A stretch of 64,000 bases of DNA from an uncultured Dehalococcoidia bacterium (GTDB taxonomy: Bacteria; Chloroflexota; Dehalococcoidia; Lucifugimonadales; CAJWER01). The notes under the pieces were generated by a model. That model searched no databases. It had not been told where the DNA came from and saw only the letters and a list, made by a program, of their open reading frames with translations. Below, one piece after another: positions 1-9,492 of the stretch. The DNA is taken from assembly GCA_958296115.1 (NCBI GenBank), contig OY282442.1, positions 186,001 to 250,000 on the forward strand. The letters run 5' to 3'. Made by a program: the position numbers and the translations under genes. The first letter of the stretch is position 1. Each line of letters starts with the position of its first letter.

Positions 1-1
1 C

Positions 2-1708
2 GCAGCCTATCTCGCGCTCCCCTGGCTCTTCGGCGCAGCTATTGATGAGGTCGTCCGCGTATTCGAGGTCGGCGCGGTCTCGGACTCGGCGGTATTCCGC
101 ATCGCTGCCCTCATACTCGGGGTGAGCCTCTTGCGGGGCGCGCTCACCTTCGGACAGACCTACTTCGGCGAGCGGCTGTCCCAAGCCGTCTCCTACGACG
201 TTCGCAACAGATTCTACGACCACGTCCAGAATCTCAGCTTCAGGTTCCACGACACGCATCACACGGGCAACCTGATGTCCCGGGCCATCACCGACGTCGA
301 GGCGTTCCGGATGTTCGTGATGGCGGGGATCGTCAGGTCTCCCTACTACTTCGTGCTCTTCTTCGCGGCGGGCGGCATCCTACTTTGGCGCGACTGGCGT
401 CTCGGCTTGGTGGGCCTTAGCTTCATGCCCGTGCTGGCTATCCTGACCGCCGTGCTCCGGCTGCATCTCAGGAGGATATGGCTCCGGGTCCAGGAGGACA
501 TGGCCGACCTGAGCACCACGCTCCAGGAGAACATGACCGGCGTCCGCGTGGTCAAGGCATTCGCCGCCGAGCGGTACGAGGAGACCAAGTACGACTCGAA
601 GAGCTCTGCCGTCTCGGACGACATGGTGAGCGCGGCTCGGCTCCAGGCGCTCAACACTTCCCTGATAATGTTCGTGTACCTGGTGGTCATCGGCATGATC
701 CTGTGGATTGGTGGGATGAGGGTCATCGGCGGCCACCTGACACCTGGCGAGCTTGCCAGCTTCCTCTTCTACATGCAGGTGTTGTCCATGCCGATCCGTC
801 ATGCGGGGATGGTCGTCAACTCCTACGCCCGCGCCTTCTCCGCAGGCCAGCGGCTCTTCGAGATCCTCGACTACAGGTCCCCCGTCCAAGAGGCGGTGGG
901 CCCCGTCGCGCTGGCGCGGAGCCGCGGACACGTCCGCTTCCAGGACGTGAGCTTCAGCTACGACGGACGCTCGACCGCCCTCCAAGACATCCACGTAGAC
1001 GCCGAGCCGGGCAAGGTGATGGCCATCGTGGGCTCTCCGGGCAGTGGCAAGAGCACACTCGTCAACCTGCTACCCAGGTTCTACGACGTGACCTCGGGCC
1101 GCATCACGATAGACGGCATAGACATCCGCGAGACGACGTTGAAATCCCTCCGGCGAAACATCGGCATCGTCCAGCAGGACGTGTTCCTGTTCGCCGCCTC
1201 GCTGCGGGAGAACATCGCCTACGGCCGCGAGGACGCATCCATGGACGAGGTAATCGAGGCGGCCCGGGTAGCCCAGCTTCACGACTTCATAGAGGGCCTG
1301 GAGGATGGGTACGACACCCAGGTCGGCGAGCGCGGCTCGACTCTCTCCGGAGGCCAGCGCCAGCGCATGTCCATTGCAAGGGCCGTGCTGCTCGATCCTC
1401 CCATCCTGGTCCTCGACGACTCTACCGCCAGCGTCGACGCGAACACGGAGGAGAAGATCCGCGCGGCGATGGAGTCCGTGATGAAAGAGCGCACGACCTT
1501 CGTCATCGCGCATAGGTTGAGCACGGTGCACAAGGCCGACGAGATCATCGTGCTGGACGACGGGCGGATAGTCGAGCGCGGAACCCACCGGCAACTGCTC
1601 GCCGCCGGCGGACCCTACAGGCGCATATACGACCTCCAGCTAAGGCCGCAGGAGGACGTCATGATGGAGTTCGAGGTACCCGCGGGGCGCATGGGAGCAG
1701 GCCGATGA
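2..1708 (+). CDS. ABC exporter half-transporter, degenerate-site subunit (5' end outside window)
   Basis: Half-size exporter (membrane domain followed by ATPase) of the multidrug/lipid type. The reading frame is open to the left edge, so the GTG at 122 is unlikely to be the true start and the gene is 5'-truncated here. Counting from 122, the ATPase has Walker A GSPGSGKST near residues 304-312, a canonical LSGGQRQR signature and the H-loop IAHRLST. The Walker B reads VLDDSTASVD, so the catalytic Glu is Asp. In heterodimeric exporters such as TM287/288 this marks the subunit contributing the inactive nucleotide site. The stop overlaps the next gene's ATG by 4 bp (ATGA), so the two are translationally coupled and probably form one heterodimer. 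The substrate cannot be told from sequence. Confidence 0.93.
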   Translation, partial: AAYLALPWLFGAAIDEVVRVFEVGAVSDSAVFRIAALILGVSLLRGALTFGQTYFGERLSQAVSYDVRNRFYDHVQNLSFRFHDTHHTGNLMSRAITDVEAFRMFVMAGIVRSPYYFVLFFAAGGILLWRDWRLGLVGLSFMPVLAILTAVLRLHLRRIWLRVQEDMADLSTTLQENMTGVRVVKAFAAERYEETKYDSKSSAVSDDMVSAARLQALNTSLIMFVYLVVIGMILWIGGMRVIGGHLTPGELASFLFYMQVLSMPIRHAGMVVNSYARAFSAGQRLFEILDYRSPVQEAVGPVALARSRGHVRFQDVSFSYDGRSTALQDIHVDAEPGKVMAIVGSPGSGKSTLVNLLPRFYDVTSGRITIDGIDIRETTLKSLRRNIGIVQQDVFLFAASLRENIAYGREDASMDEVIEAARVAQLHDFIEGLEDGYDTQVGERGSTLSGGQRQRMSIARAVLLDPPILVLDDSTASVDANTEEKIRAAMESVMKERTTFVIAHRLSTVHKADEIIVLDDGRIVERGTHRQLLAAGGPYRRIYDLQLRPQEDVMMEFEVPAGRMGAGR

Positions 1709-3534
1709 TGATGACGGGCGGCTTCTTCCGCCAAGCCGCCCGGGACTCAGGGCGGCTGGACGACGAGGTCTTCGGAAACGCTTTCAACTACCGCGTGGTC
1801 GCGCGGATGGTCCCCTACGTCATGCCGTACAAGGGCCTGCTGACCCTCGCCATAGCCGCAATGCTCGTCTTCACGGCCACCCAGGTCGCAGTGCCCTGGA
1901 TCATCAAGCTCGGGATAGACCAGTTCATCACCAAGGGCGACTCCGGCGGCCTCGCGTGGATAGTGGCGATATTCGTGGGCAACGCCATGCTCAACTGGGG
2001 CGCGAACTTCACTCAAGAGCTGACCATCGCGCGGGTAGGCCAGAACATGCTCTACAGCCTACGGAAGGACATGTTCCGCCATCTCCAGAGCCAGTCCGTC
2101 TCGTTCTATGACAAGAACGAGGTCGGGCGTATTATGTCCCGCGTCTTGGGCGACGTGAACCAGCTGCAGGAGTTCCTGTCCGTAGCGGTGATCACCGTCG
2201 GGGACCTGCTGAGCCTCGTGGGCATCGTGGCCGCGGTGCTCGTCCTGAGCGTCGAGCTGGGCCTCATATCCCTCGTTACCCTCCCGTTCCTCATCCTGGT
2301 CATGGCTGTGTGGCAGCCCTTCGCTCGGAAGGCGTTCGTGCGCGTCAGGCGCGCGGCCGCCATTGTCAACGGCGCGCTCAACGAGAACATTACCGGCGTC
2401 CGGGTCGTCCAGGCGATGAACCGCCAGGAGCGCAACGCGGAGCTATTCGACGAGAAGAACCGCGAGAACCTCGACTCCGCCGTCCACGCCACGAGGATCT
2501 CCTCCGGGCTGCTGCCGACCGTCGATATGCTGACAGCAATCTCGATTGGGCTGGTGCTGTTCTTCGGAGCCAGGCTGGTGGGAAGCAACGCCCTCGAGGT
2601 TGGCGCCCTGGTCGCGTTCGTGATGTACATCCAGCGCTTCTTCGACCCCATCCGCAGCCTCACCATGCAATACACCCAGCTGCAGCGGGCCATGGCGTCG
2701 GGCGTCCGCATATTCGAGCTACTCGACACCCAGCCAGCCCTGAAGGACAGGCCGGGCGCCGGGGACCTGCCTCCCATCAGGGGCGAGATACAGTTCAGGG
2801 ACGTCAGCTACGGCTACGTCGAGGGCGAGGACGTGCTGAAGCACGTGGACCTGCACGCGCTCCCAGGCCAGACCGTCGCCATCGTCGGCCCCACCGGGGC
2901 GGGCAAGACCACCCTCGTCTCCCTGCTGTCCAGGTTCTACGACGTGCCCGAGGGCAGGGGCGCGATACTGATAGACGGGCACGACGTGCGCGACGTGACC
3001 CGGGATTCCCTCGCCCGCCAGACCAGCATGGTTCTCCAGGAGCCCTTCCTCTTCACCGGGACGGTCAGGGAGAACATCAAGTACATACACCAGGACGCCC
3101 CCGAGGAGCGGGTTGTGTCCGCGGCGAAGGCCGTCGGGGCGCACGACTTCATCGAGAAGCTGGACGACGGCTACGACACGTTCCTGCACGAGCGGGGCGT
3201 GAACCTCAGCGTCGGACAGCGGCAGCTCATCAGCTTCGCCAGGGCCATCGTGGACGACCCGCGCATCCTCATCCTGGACGAGGCCACCGCCAACATCGAC
3301 AGCCACACGGAGATGCTCATCCAGCGCGCCCTGCGCCGCCTGCTGCGCGGCCGAACGGCAATCGTGATAGCCCACAGGCTATCCACCATACGCGGAGCCG
3401 ACAAGATAGTGGTGCTCAACCATGGCAGGGTAGAGGAGGTCGGCGCCCACGACGAGCTCATGGACCAGAACGGACTCTACGCTCACCTCTACGCCATGAA
3501 CTTCGCCGCCCTGAAAGCAGCCCTCCCAGAATAG
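1705..3534 (+). CDS. ABC exporter half-transporter, catalytic-site subunit
   Basis: 609-residue partner of the preceding half-transporter. An N-terminal six-helix exporter domain (about residues 40-330) is followed by an ATPase with Walker A GPTGAGKTT near residue 395, Walker B ILILDEATANID with the catalytic Glu present, and H-loop IAHRLST. Its signature is LSVGQRQL instead of LSGGQ. This complements the first subunit: Walker A/B of subunit 1 plus the altered signature of subunit 2 form the degenerate site, while Walker A/B of subunit 2 plus LSGGQ of subunit 1 form the hydrolytic site. Start ATG at 1705 lies in the 4-bp overlap; two further ATGs follow immediately, so the start could be 3-6 bp later. 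Confidence 0.93.
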   Translation: MMMTGGFFRQAARDSGRLDDEVFGNAFNYRVVARMVPYVMPYKGLLTLAIAAMLVFTATQVAVPWIIKLGIDQFITKGDSGGLAWIVAIFVGNAMLNWGANFTQELTIARVGQNMLYSLRKDMFRHLQSQSVSFYDKNEVGRIMSRVLGDVNQLQEFLSVAVITVGDLLSLVGIVAAVLVLSVELGLISLVTLPFLILVMAVWQPFARKAFVRVRRAAAIVNGALNENITGVRVVQAMNRQERNAELFDEKNRENLDSAVHATRISSGLLPTVDMLTAISIGLVLFFGARLVGSNALEVGALVAFVMYIQRFFDPIRSLTMQYTQLQRAMASGVRIFELLDTQPALKDRPGAGDLPPIRGEIQFRDVSYGYVEGEDVLKHVDLHALPGQTVAIVGPTGAGKTTLVSLLSRFYDVPEGRGAILIDGHDVRDVTRDSLARQTSMVLQEPFLFTGTVRENIKYIHQDAPEERVVSAAKAVGAHDFIEKLDDGYDTFLHERGVNLSVGQRQLISFARAIVDDPRILILDEATANIDSHTEMLIQRALRRLLRGRTAIVIAHRLSTIRGADKIVVLNHGRVEEVGAHDELMDQNGLYAHLYAMNFAALKAALPE

Positions 3535-3614
3535 GTGGCTTGTGGCCGGGTGACGGAGTAGACTCATGCCGATTCTGACGGGCGGCATTCGGCGCCGGCT
3601 CGTGGAGGACGCGC

Positions 3615-4619
3615 GTGGAGCATACCCCGTATAAGTTGAACCTGCCGCCGGAGACCTGCTTCCGGGTCGATCACGCCGACGTGCGCCGGTTCGTTGCGGC
3701 CGTGGCGAAGGCTTCCGGGCTGGTGGACGACCGGGCCGAGCTGCTGGCGGAGCTGCTGACCGCGAACGACCTGCGGGGGGTGTTCAGTCACGGCACGCGG
3801 CAGATCGCGCGTTACGCGCGGTCGATACGGGACGGCCGCCTCAACGCCGACCCGGAAGTCAGGGTTGCGCGCGAGGGGCCGACGAGCGTGGTGATGGACG
3901 GGGACGGCGGGCTGGGCTATTTTCCCATGTACGACGGAACCATGCGGGCCATCGAGAAGGCTCAGGAGCTCGGTGTCGCCGTCCTCCAGACACGGAATCA
4001 CGGCCACATAGGCGCGGCAGGCATATACTCGCGGATGCCCCTGGAGCATGGCATGGCCGCCTTCGTGACCGCCGGCGGAGGGCTCGACCTGCAGCCAGGG
4101 CAGCCCGTGTACACGCCCGCCATCGGCTCGCCCGTCTCTATCAGCGCGCCGGCCGGCAGCGAGCCGCCCATCGTCGTGGACTTCGCGCCCGTGTACGACC
4201 TACGAATATCCCCACGCTGGCCGGACCTGGCCCAATGGATACCCGGCACGATATTCCGATGCATCGGGCTCGGCATGATCGCCCAGGCGTGGGGCGGAAT
4301 CATGGCTGGCAGCCCGGCGTCCGGTGGGCGTGAGCGTCCGCGTCGGTACGCCGAAACGGGCCAGTGCGGGTTCGCGTTCATGTTCCAGATCGGCCTATTC
4401 ATCGACCCAGCCGAATACAGGCGGGAGATGGACGCACTCGCGGGCAGTCTCAGGGAGCTTGCGCCGCTGGATGGGTTCGAGCAGGCGAGCTACGCCGGCG
4501 GCGTCGAGGGTGAGCGCGAGCGCGAGTTCCGAGAGGCGGGCATCCCGTTGGGCCCCGAGCACAGGCATGACCTGGAATCGATCGCAAGCGAGCTCGGCGT
4601 GGACGCGCCGTGGGGCTGA
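3615..4619 (+). CDS. Malate/L-lactate dehydrogenase family (Ldh_2) oxidoreductase
   Basis: 334-residue NAD(P)-dependent 2-hydroxyacid dehydrogenase of the Ldh_2 family (malate, L-lactate, ureidoglycolate and sulfolactate dehydrogenases). Family motifs seen are GVFSHG at residues 55-60, the MDGDGGLGYF stretch, and RNHGHIGAAG (family RNSNHxGxAG region). The GTG start at 3615 is chosen because GGAGGA at 3604-3609 sits 5 bp upstream. The central segment is somewhat divergent from characterised enzymes and substrate residues cannot be read safely. It stands between the ABC exporter and an amidohydrolase on the same strand and may belong to a small catabolic cluster. Confidence 0.82.
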   Translation: MEHTPYKLNLPPETCFRVDHADVRRFVAAVAKASGLVDDRAELLAELLTANDLRGVFSHGTRQIARYARSIRDGRLNADPEVRVAREGPTSVVMDGDGGLGYFPMYDGTMRAIEKAQELGVAVLQTRNHGHIGAAGIYSRMPLEHGMAAFVTAGGGLDLQPGQPVYTPAIGSPVSISAPAGSEPPIVVDFAPVYDLRISPRWPDLAQWIPGTIFRCIGLGMIAQAWGGIMAGSPASGGRERPRRYAETGQCGFAFMFQIGLFIDPAEYRREMDALAGSLRELAPLDGFEQASYAGGVEGEREREFREAGIPLGPEHRHDLESIASELGVDAPWG

Positions 4620-4630
4620 CGTCCGGGCTC

Positions 4631-4720
4631 GTACTGATTCCAGGTAGCGCTGGCGTCCTGAATCACCCTCTCCCTTGACGGAGAGGGGATAAGGCGGGAC
4701 TGCCTACCCGTCATGATAAT
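4631..4720 (-). repeat. Dispersed palindromic element, copy 1 (near full length)
   Basis: About 90 bp, inverted relative to the reference orientation. Read on the minus strand it has the left-end motif ATGACGGGTAGGCAGTCCCG, then CCTTATCCCC, a hairpin core built on CTCTCC/GGAGAG arms, GTGATTCAGGA, and a degenerate right end. Similar full copies occur at 15799, 37669, 40655 and 47434. It fills the gap before the amidohydrolase. Confidence 0.75.
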
Positions 4721-4749
4721 TGGACGGAGTACTGGAGGAGGCGGGAACG

Positions 4750-6336
4750 TTGACGTTCGACACGCTGATCCATAGCGGGACCGTGGTGGACGGCTCCGGC
4801 GGGGCTCGGTATCCGGCCGACGTGGGGGTCTCGGACGGCAGAATAGAGGCTATCGGCAAGCTCGACGCGGCCGCGGCGGCCAGCGTGGTCGCGCCGGGCT
4901 TCATAGACATGCACTCCCACTCCGACGTGACGCTGCTCGACGACCCCGGCGGCGAGAGCAAGGCTCACCAGGGCGTTACCACCGAGGTGACTGGCAACTG
5001 CAGCTACTCCCCGTTCCCATCGGGCGCCGCCGCGCCGAGAGACCTACAGCGGGTGATGGGCTCGACGATGGCGTCGGAGGTCGAGTGGGACTGGACGACC
5101 ATGGACGAGTGGGCCAACCGGGTGGACGCGAACGGCGTCAGCATCAACGTGGCTGCCCAGCTCGGCCAGAGCGCCCTGCGCATCGCCGTTGGGGCGAACG
5201 AAGACCGTCCGGCCACCCGTGACGAGACGCGGGCCATGAAGCGTCTTGCGGAGGAGGCCATCGAGCAGGGCGCGTTCAGCATCACTACCGGGCTGACCAT
5301 CACGCCCTCCTGCTACGCCGACACTGACGAGGTCGTCGAGCTATGCGAGGCCGTCGCGCGCTACGACGGAGCCTTCTACGCGACCCACGCCCGCGGCAAT
5401 CCCGGCTGGCACGTCAAGATGATAGAGGAGGCGGTCGAGGTCGGACGGCGCGCGGGCATCCCCGTGCAGTTCTCCCACCTGGCCATCACCGACAGCAGGG
5501 TGTACGGACGGGGGCCGGAGATGATCTCGGTCTTCGAGCGGGCCATCTCGGCGGGCGTGGACATCGTGTTCGACATGTACCCTTACACCGCGGCCGGGAT
5601 CGACCTGCACCAGGTCATACCGGTATGGGTGCGGGAGGGGGAGAACGAGGAGATGATGGCCCGGCTCGCCGACCCGTCGATCCGCGCCCGGGCCCGGCGC
5701 GAGACGGCCGAGGGCGCGGACGGCAGGGAGGCCCCGGACTGGACCGCCGTGGTCGTCAGCTCGGTCCAGTCGGAGAGGAACGCAAGCGCCGTGGGCCGGT
5801 CGATCCGGGAGGTCTCGGACGACGCGGGGGAGGAGCCGGCCGAGACCGTCCTGCGGCTCATACACGAGGAGCGGGACGTGGTGTCGGCTGTCTTCCACAA
5901 CCGCGTCGAGAGCGACATACGGTACTTCTTGGCCCAGCCGCAGGGGATGATCGGCTCGGACGGCAACGCGATCTCCCCGCGCGGGCGAAACGCGGGCGCC
6001 GTCCCGCATCCACGCTTCTACGGCACGTATCCGCGGCTGCTGGGACGATACGTCCGAGAGCGGCCGGCCGTCATGACCCTGGAGGAGGCCGTGTACAAGT
6101 CGACGGGCTTCCCCGCGCGGCGACTCGGCCTGAAGGACCGCGGGCTCGTGAAGGAAGGGCTCGCCGCGGACCTGGTCGTGTTCGACCCGGCGACTGTCAT
6201 CGACAGGGCAACCTTCGAGGAGCCGCACCAATACCCGCTGGGCATCCCCTACGTGCTCGTGGCAGGCGCCCCGGTCGTCTGGGACGGCAGGCACACCGGC
6301 GCCCGCCCAGGCCGTGTTCTCCGCCGAGGCGAGTAG
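4750..6336 (+). CDS. N-acyl-D-amino-acid deacylase (D-aminoacylase)-like amidohydrolase
   Basis: Metal-dependent amidohydrolase closest in motif layout to N-acyl-D-amino-acid deacylases, which release D-amino acids from N-acyl derivatives. Visible are the HxH pair in DMHSHSD, the Cys ligand in GNCSYS (GNCG in D-aminoacylases), THARG and FSHLAITD (two further His ligands), and GSDGNAISPRG with the catalytic Asp. I prefer the TTG at 4750 over the in-frame TTG at 4720: GGAGGAGG at 4734-4741 is 8 bp upstream of 4750, and 4720 lies inside a dispersed repeat. The gene is 528 residues, within the usual family length. It probably shares catabolic context with the dehydrogenase upstream and the FAH-family enzyme downstream. 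Exact substrate is unknown. Confidence 0.85.
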   Translation: MTFDTLIHSGTVVDGSGGARYPADVGVSDGRIEAIGKLDAAAAASVVAPGFIDMHSHSDVTLLDDPGGESKAHQGVTTEVTGNCSYSPFPSGAAAPRDLQRVMGSTMASEVEWDWTTMDEWANRVDANGVSINVAAQLGQSALRIAVGANEDRPATRDETRAMKRLAEEAIEQGAFSITTGLTITPSCYADTDEVVELCEAVARYDGAFYATHARGNPGWHVKMIEEAVEVGRRAGIPVQFSHLAITDSRVYGRGPEMISVFERAISAGVDIVFDMYPYTAAGIDLHQVIPVWVREGENEEMMARLADPSIRARARRETAEGADGREAPDWTAVVVSSVQSERNASAVGRSIREVSDDAGEEPAETVLRLIHEERDVVSAVFHNRVESDIRYFLAQPQGMIGSDGNAISPRGRNAGAVPHPRFYGTYPRLLGRYVRERPAVMTLEEAVYKSTGFPARRLGLKDRGLVKEGLAADLVVFDPATVIDRATFEEPHQYPLGIPYVLVAGAPVVWDGRHTGARPGRVLRRGE

Positions 6337-6448
6337 CCGCACGTCTGAATTAGGCGTTGGATTCGGACCTGCTAGGCCGAGTTGACCGGACGGCGCGCGC
6401 GTGGTTAGATTCGTGGTGGCCGCAAGGCACACTTCGAGGAGTAAGGCT

Positions 6449-7201
6449 ATGAAATTCGCCAGGTACGAGGCTGACGGGCAGACAGCTTACGGGATAGTCG
6501 AGGGGGACGTGATCAGGCGGATCAGCGCGGCCCCGTTCGAGAGTTACGAGACGCTCGACGACACTCACGCCGTTTCGGATGTCAAACTGCTTGCGCCCAC
6601 CACGCCATCCATCATCTTCTTCATGGGCGGCAACTACATGGACCATCTCGCGGGCGCGGAGCCCCCGGCGTATCCGCAGGTCTATACCAAGACGCCGAAC
6701 TCCATCATAGGTCCCGGCGAGACCATCGTCGTGCCGGGCCTCGCGGGCAGCGTCCAGGAGGAGGCCGAGCTCGTCGCGGTCATCGGCAAGCCATGCCGCA
6801 ACGTGTCCGAAGCCGAGGCGCTCGACTACGTGCTAGGCTATACCTGCGGCAACGACATCAGCGCGCGCGATTGGCAGGCGAGCGACCCCACGTTCTGGCG
6901 GGCCAAGGCCTCCGACACCTTCTCGCCCATAGGCCCGTATATCGTAACCGACCTCGACCCCAACAACCTCGTGATAACCGCCAGGGTCAACGGCGAGCAG
7001 GTGCAGCATTGCCGCACGCCCGACATGGTCCACGACACCGCCGCCTGCATCAGCTACATCAGCCAGTCGGTAACCCTCGGGCCGGGCGACATCATATACA
7101 CGGGCACGGGCGGAACGCAGGTCGACCTGCGCGAGGGCGACGTGGTGGAGATCGAGATCGCCGAGATAGGAACGCTCACCAACCCCGTCGTCGTCGAGTA
7201 G
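6449..7201 (+). CDS. Fumarylacetoacetate hydrolase (FAH) family protein
   Basis: 250-residue member of the FAH superfamily (acylpyruvases, 2-hydroxyhepta-2,4-diene-1,7-dioate isomerases, oxaloacetate decarboxylases). Motifs seen: GGNYMDHL, the metal-binding Glu residues in QEEAELVAVIGK, GYTCGNDISARDWQ, SDTFSPIGP and the C-terminal GPGDIIYTGTGGT. ATG 6449 is chosen because GAGGAG lies at 6436-6441 and the protein begins MKFARYE as relatives do; the longer in-frame GTG at 6401 adds a poorly conserved leader. Reaction not resolvable within the family. Confidence 0.88.
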   Translation: MKFARYEADGQTAYGIVEGDVIRRISAAPFESYETLDDTHAVSDVKLLAPTTPSIIFFMGGNYMDHLAGAEPPAYPQVYTKTPNSIIGPGETIVVPGLAGSVQEEAELVAVIGKPCRNVSEAEALDYVLGYTCGNDISARDWQASDPTFWRAKASDTFSPIGPYIVTDLDPNNLVITARVNGEQVQHCRTPDMVHDTAACISYISQSVTLGPGDIIYTGTGGTQVDLREGDVVEIEIAEIGTLTNPVVVE

Positions 7202-7396
7202 GCCGCCGCAACGCGGTGTGTACGCGATAGCGGATTGCCGCCAGCGCCGAGCCGCATGAGGTGAGCGCCAGCCGCAGATCTATAGAACCCAATGCAACGG
7301 GCTGGACTCGACCAGCGCAGCCCGCTTCGAGCAGATTTGGGCCATCGCGGAGCGCAGTATTCCCACCGCGGCGAAAGCCAGCTTATATGGGGCTTA
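7202..7396. other. Intergenic spacer between convergent genes
   Basis: About 195 bp separating the FAH-family gene from the convergent frameshifted membrane-protein gene. I see no ORF, convincing terminator or repeat copy in it. Confidence 0.5.
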
Positions 7397-9491
7397 TCAT
7401 TCCCGCCCGTCCCAGTTGAAGCCGCTGCTCCAGGTTTGGCCTTCTCCGGGAATCCATTGGCCGGCGGTGATGCGACTGATTTTATAGGCTGGCGCCTCGA
7501 ACTCGGCGATGCACTTTTCCGCCGCCCTGATGCCATGGTCTTCGAAGATAATGCCGATGGCATCGAAACCGTGTTGCTTCCGCCGTTTGGAAAGGTCGGA
7601 TTTGTCTACGGGGTAGACGTGCAGGAAGAACTCAGGCTCGACGTCTTCCGGCGCGCACTGGTCCTTGACGTATATGAGCCTGTCGCTCGTGTAATAAACG
7701 TCAAAGAAGGACTGGATGATAGGCGCGCCCGCTTCCTCAATGAAGCGGTGCCAGTCGAGGCCGTTCCGCCAGAACTGGTCCAGCTTGTCGTCGTAGACGT
7801 ACCAGTCCCAGATAGGGGCGCCAGCATCCCGTAATTGGTATGGCTCGCCCGCTTGCAAGACTCCAGCCACGCTACGGGCGTAAGCCAGGGGCCGGTAGGT
7901 TTCCGGCAAGTTATATCGGTGCGGGCTATGCCTGGCTATGTAATATGGCCGCCCGGTTTCTTCCGGCGGCTCCGTATGCACCTCATACTCCCTGCCATAG
8001 AACCGGGCCAGGAAGCCGTGATAATCGCCAACGATTCTGTACAGCGATTCGTGGGGGTTCTCGAAGGGGATGTACACATACTCGCCTTGGTCGTGGAGGC
8101 GGGTAATTTCGGCGAGGAGCTTTGCCTCGGTGGAGCGGGTGCTGTGTTGGATGACGGTCTGAAAGAGGAAGTTGTAGTAGTTGCAACAAACGAAGAATCC
8201 GATGAAGCCGACCAGCGCAGATGCCGCTAGAGTCCGGGGGTGGGGCCTAAAACGCGCAAGGCGCAACCTGAACGGCTGACGCGACTCGGCGAACTCCAGC
8301 ATGAACTTGGCGGAGAAGGCCAGCAGCGTGGCGAATACGGGTATGAGGATGTACCAGTAGCGGAGTACCTGCGCCCAGGAAGTGCAGAGGATGAGATACA
8401 TGCTCGCGAACTGCCCCAGCAGAAACAGCGTGAAGACGAGCTCGCTGCTGAATTGCTTCTTGGCGGCCTTGTCCACTACGAACAGCAACAGCAGCGCCAG
8501 GAGCAGGGCAAAACCGGCGGTAATGAGCGGGGAAGTGTCCACCTGGAACAGTTGGCCCAGAATCCAACCCGCATTGTCGCGGATTAGCCCTGGTGTCAGG
8601 GGCGCAGTTCCGTAGCCACCAGCGCGCTCGATAGCATACAACCTGACGAGGGTGTGCGCGAAAATCAGGGCTATCGGCAGGCCGCCCAGGATTTTCCACA
8701 GGCTTATTGCTTTCATGGCCTGTACAACGCCAGTTCCCGGCCTTTTCCGCCCGCATTGCCCCGATTAGAAGTGCGGCATAGTAGCAGACCAGCAGCCAGA
8801 GCAAAACCGCGATGTTGACTTCCTTGGACCAGGCGAGGCCGACGAACCCAAGCAAAAACAGGCCGTATACCAGGAGCGTTGACCCGGGCCTTGCCTCCCG
8901 GCTTTCCCTCAAGAGCATGATCGCCATCATCCAGGTGCACAGGCCGAGAAAGAAAACCGTGTAGACTTCCTGCGGCCCCAACCGGGCAGCCGGTTGGTTG
9001 GGGAAGAAGAGCCAAACGTATACCAATACCGCCAGCGGCAGCAGGCGGACGAACCAAGACGCTGTGCCTTGTGCGGATTGCCCCTTGCGGGCAAAGCAGA
9101 GAAAGGCTGCCCCGAAAGTGAAGACCGCGCCGAAATGCAAAATCCATCGAGCAAGGTGATGCAGCCAGGGAGTTGGCCCAAAGATTTTCCAGGAGACCGC
9201 GTCGTAGAACTCCCAGAAGGGACGGAACCTGTCGGAATTTGCGCCCAGGTTGAGGAACTCGCTGTCGAACCACTGGAAGAATTGGCCGGGGCTGTCGAAG
9301 ATGCGAACAAAGGCCCAGTCTCCATAATCATCGACCAGGCCAAAGGGAGTAATCAGCGAGTAGTACAGCGCCGGCAGGAACAGCAGGGCGGGAATAGCGG
9401 CGAAGGATATGAGGGCGCGGTAGGTGATGCCATACCCTCGGTCGTCAGCGCCGACCGGTGGAAGGAGCGGAGTACTATTTCCCTCGCTCAT
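7397..9491 (-). pseudogene. Frameshifted GT-C-like polytopic membrane protein with shared C-terminal domain
   Basis: One gene split by a frameshift. The 5' part (9491 to about 8745) encodes hydrophobic helices typical of GT39/PMT-type glycosyltransferases, with an acidic FGLVDDYGDW loop after helix 1 and an NSDRFRPFWE segment. The 3' part (about 8745 to 7397) encodes further helices and a soluble C-terminal region. Past about 8745 the first frame turns into Arg/Pro-rich shadow sequence down to 8247. The second frame is open downstream of a stop at 8765-8767, so the shift lies between; a run of four T at 8743-8746 (AAAA on the coding strand) is the likely slip. The restored protein would be 697 residues. 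Its last ~95 residues match the end of the gene at 50656. Start ATG is 1 bp past the oxidoreductase stop. G+C is lower than in neighbours. Assembly error is possible. Confidence 0.75.
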
Positions 9492-9492
9492 G

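Noticed and set aside
478-1515. Long ORF in another frame over the first ABC subunit
   Set aside because: Arg/Pro/Gly-rich shadow of the real gene, which has all ABC motifs. The same applies to long antisense or offset frames at 2310-3578, 5341-6432, 18443-19819, 27107-28453, 27675-28913 and 33097-34653.
4720-4749. Upstream TTG start of the D-aminoacylase-like gene
   Set aside because: It lies in the end of a dispersed repeat and lacks a ribosome-binding site, whereas TTG 4750 has GGAGGAGG at proper spacing.
8247-8744. Continuation of the 414-codon frame as a real protein end
   Set aside because: After about 8745 the translation becomes Arg/Pro-rich without helices, while the other frame carries clear membrane and domain sequence; a frameshift explains it better.
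8713-8767. Programmed ribosomal frameshift in the membrane protein gene
   Set aside because: The only homopolymer is four bases long, with no slippery heptamer, stimulating structure or Shine-Dalgarno-like element that I can see.
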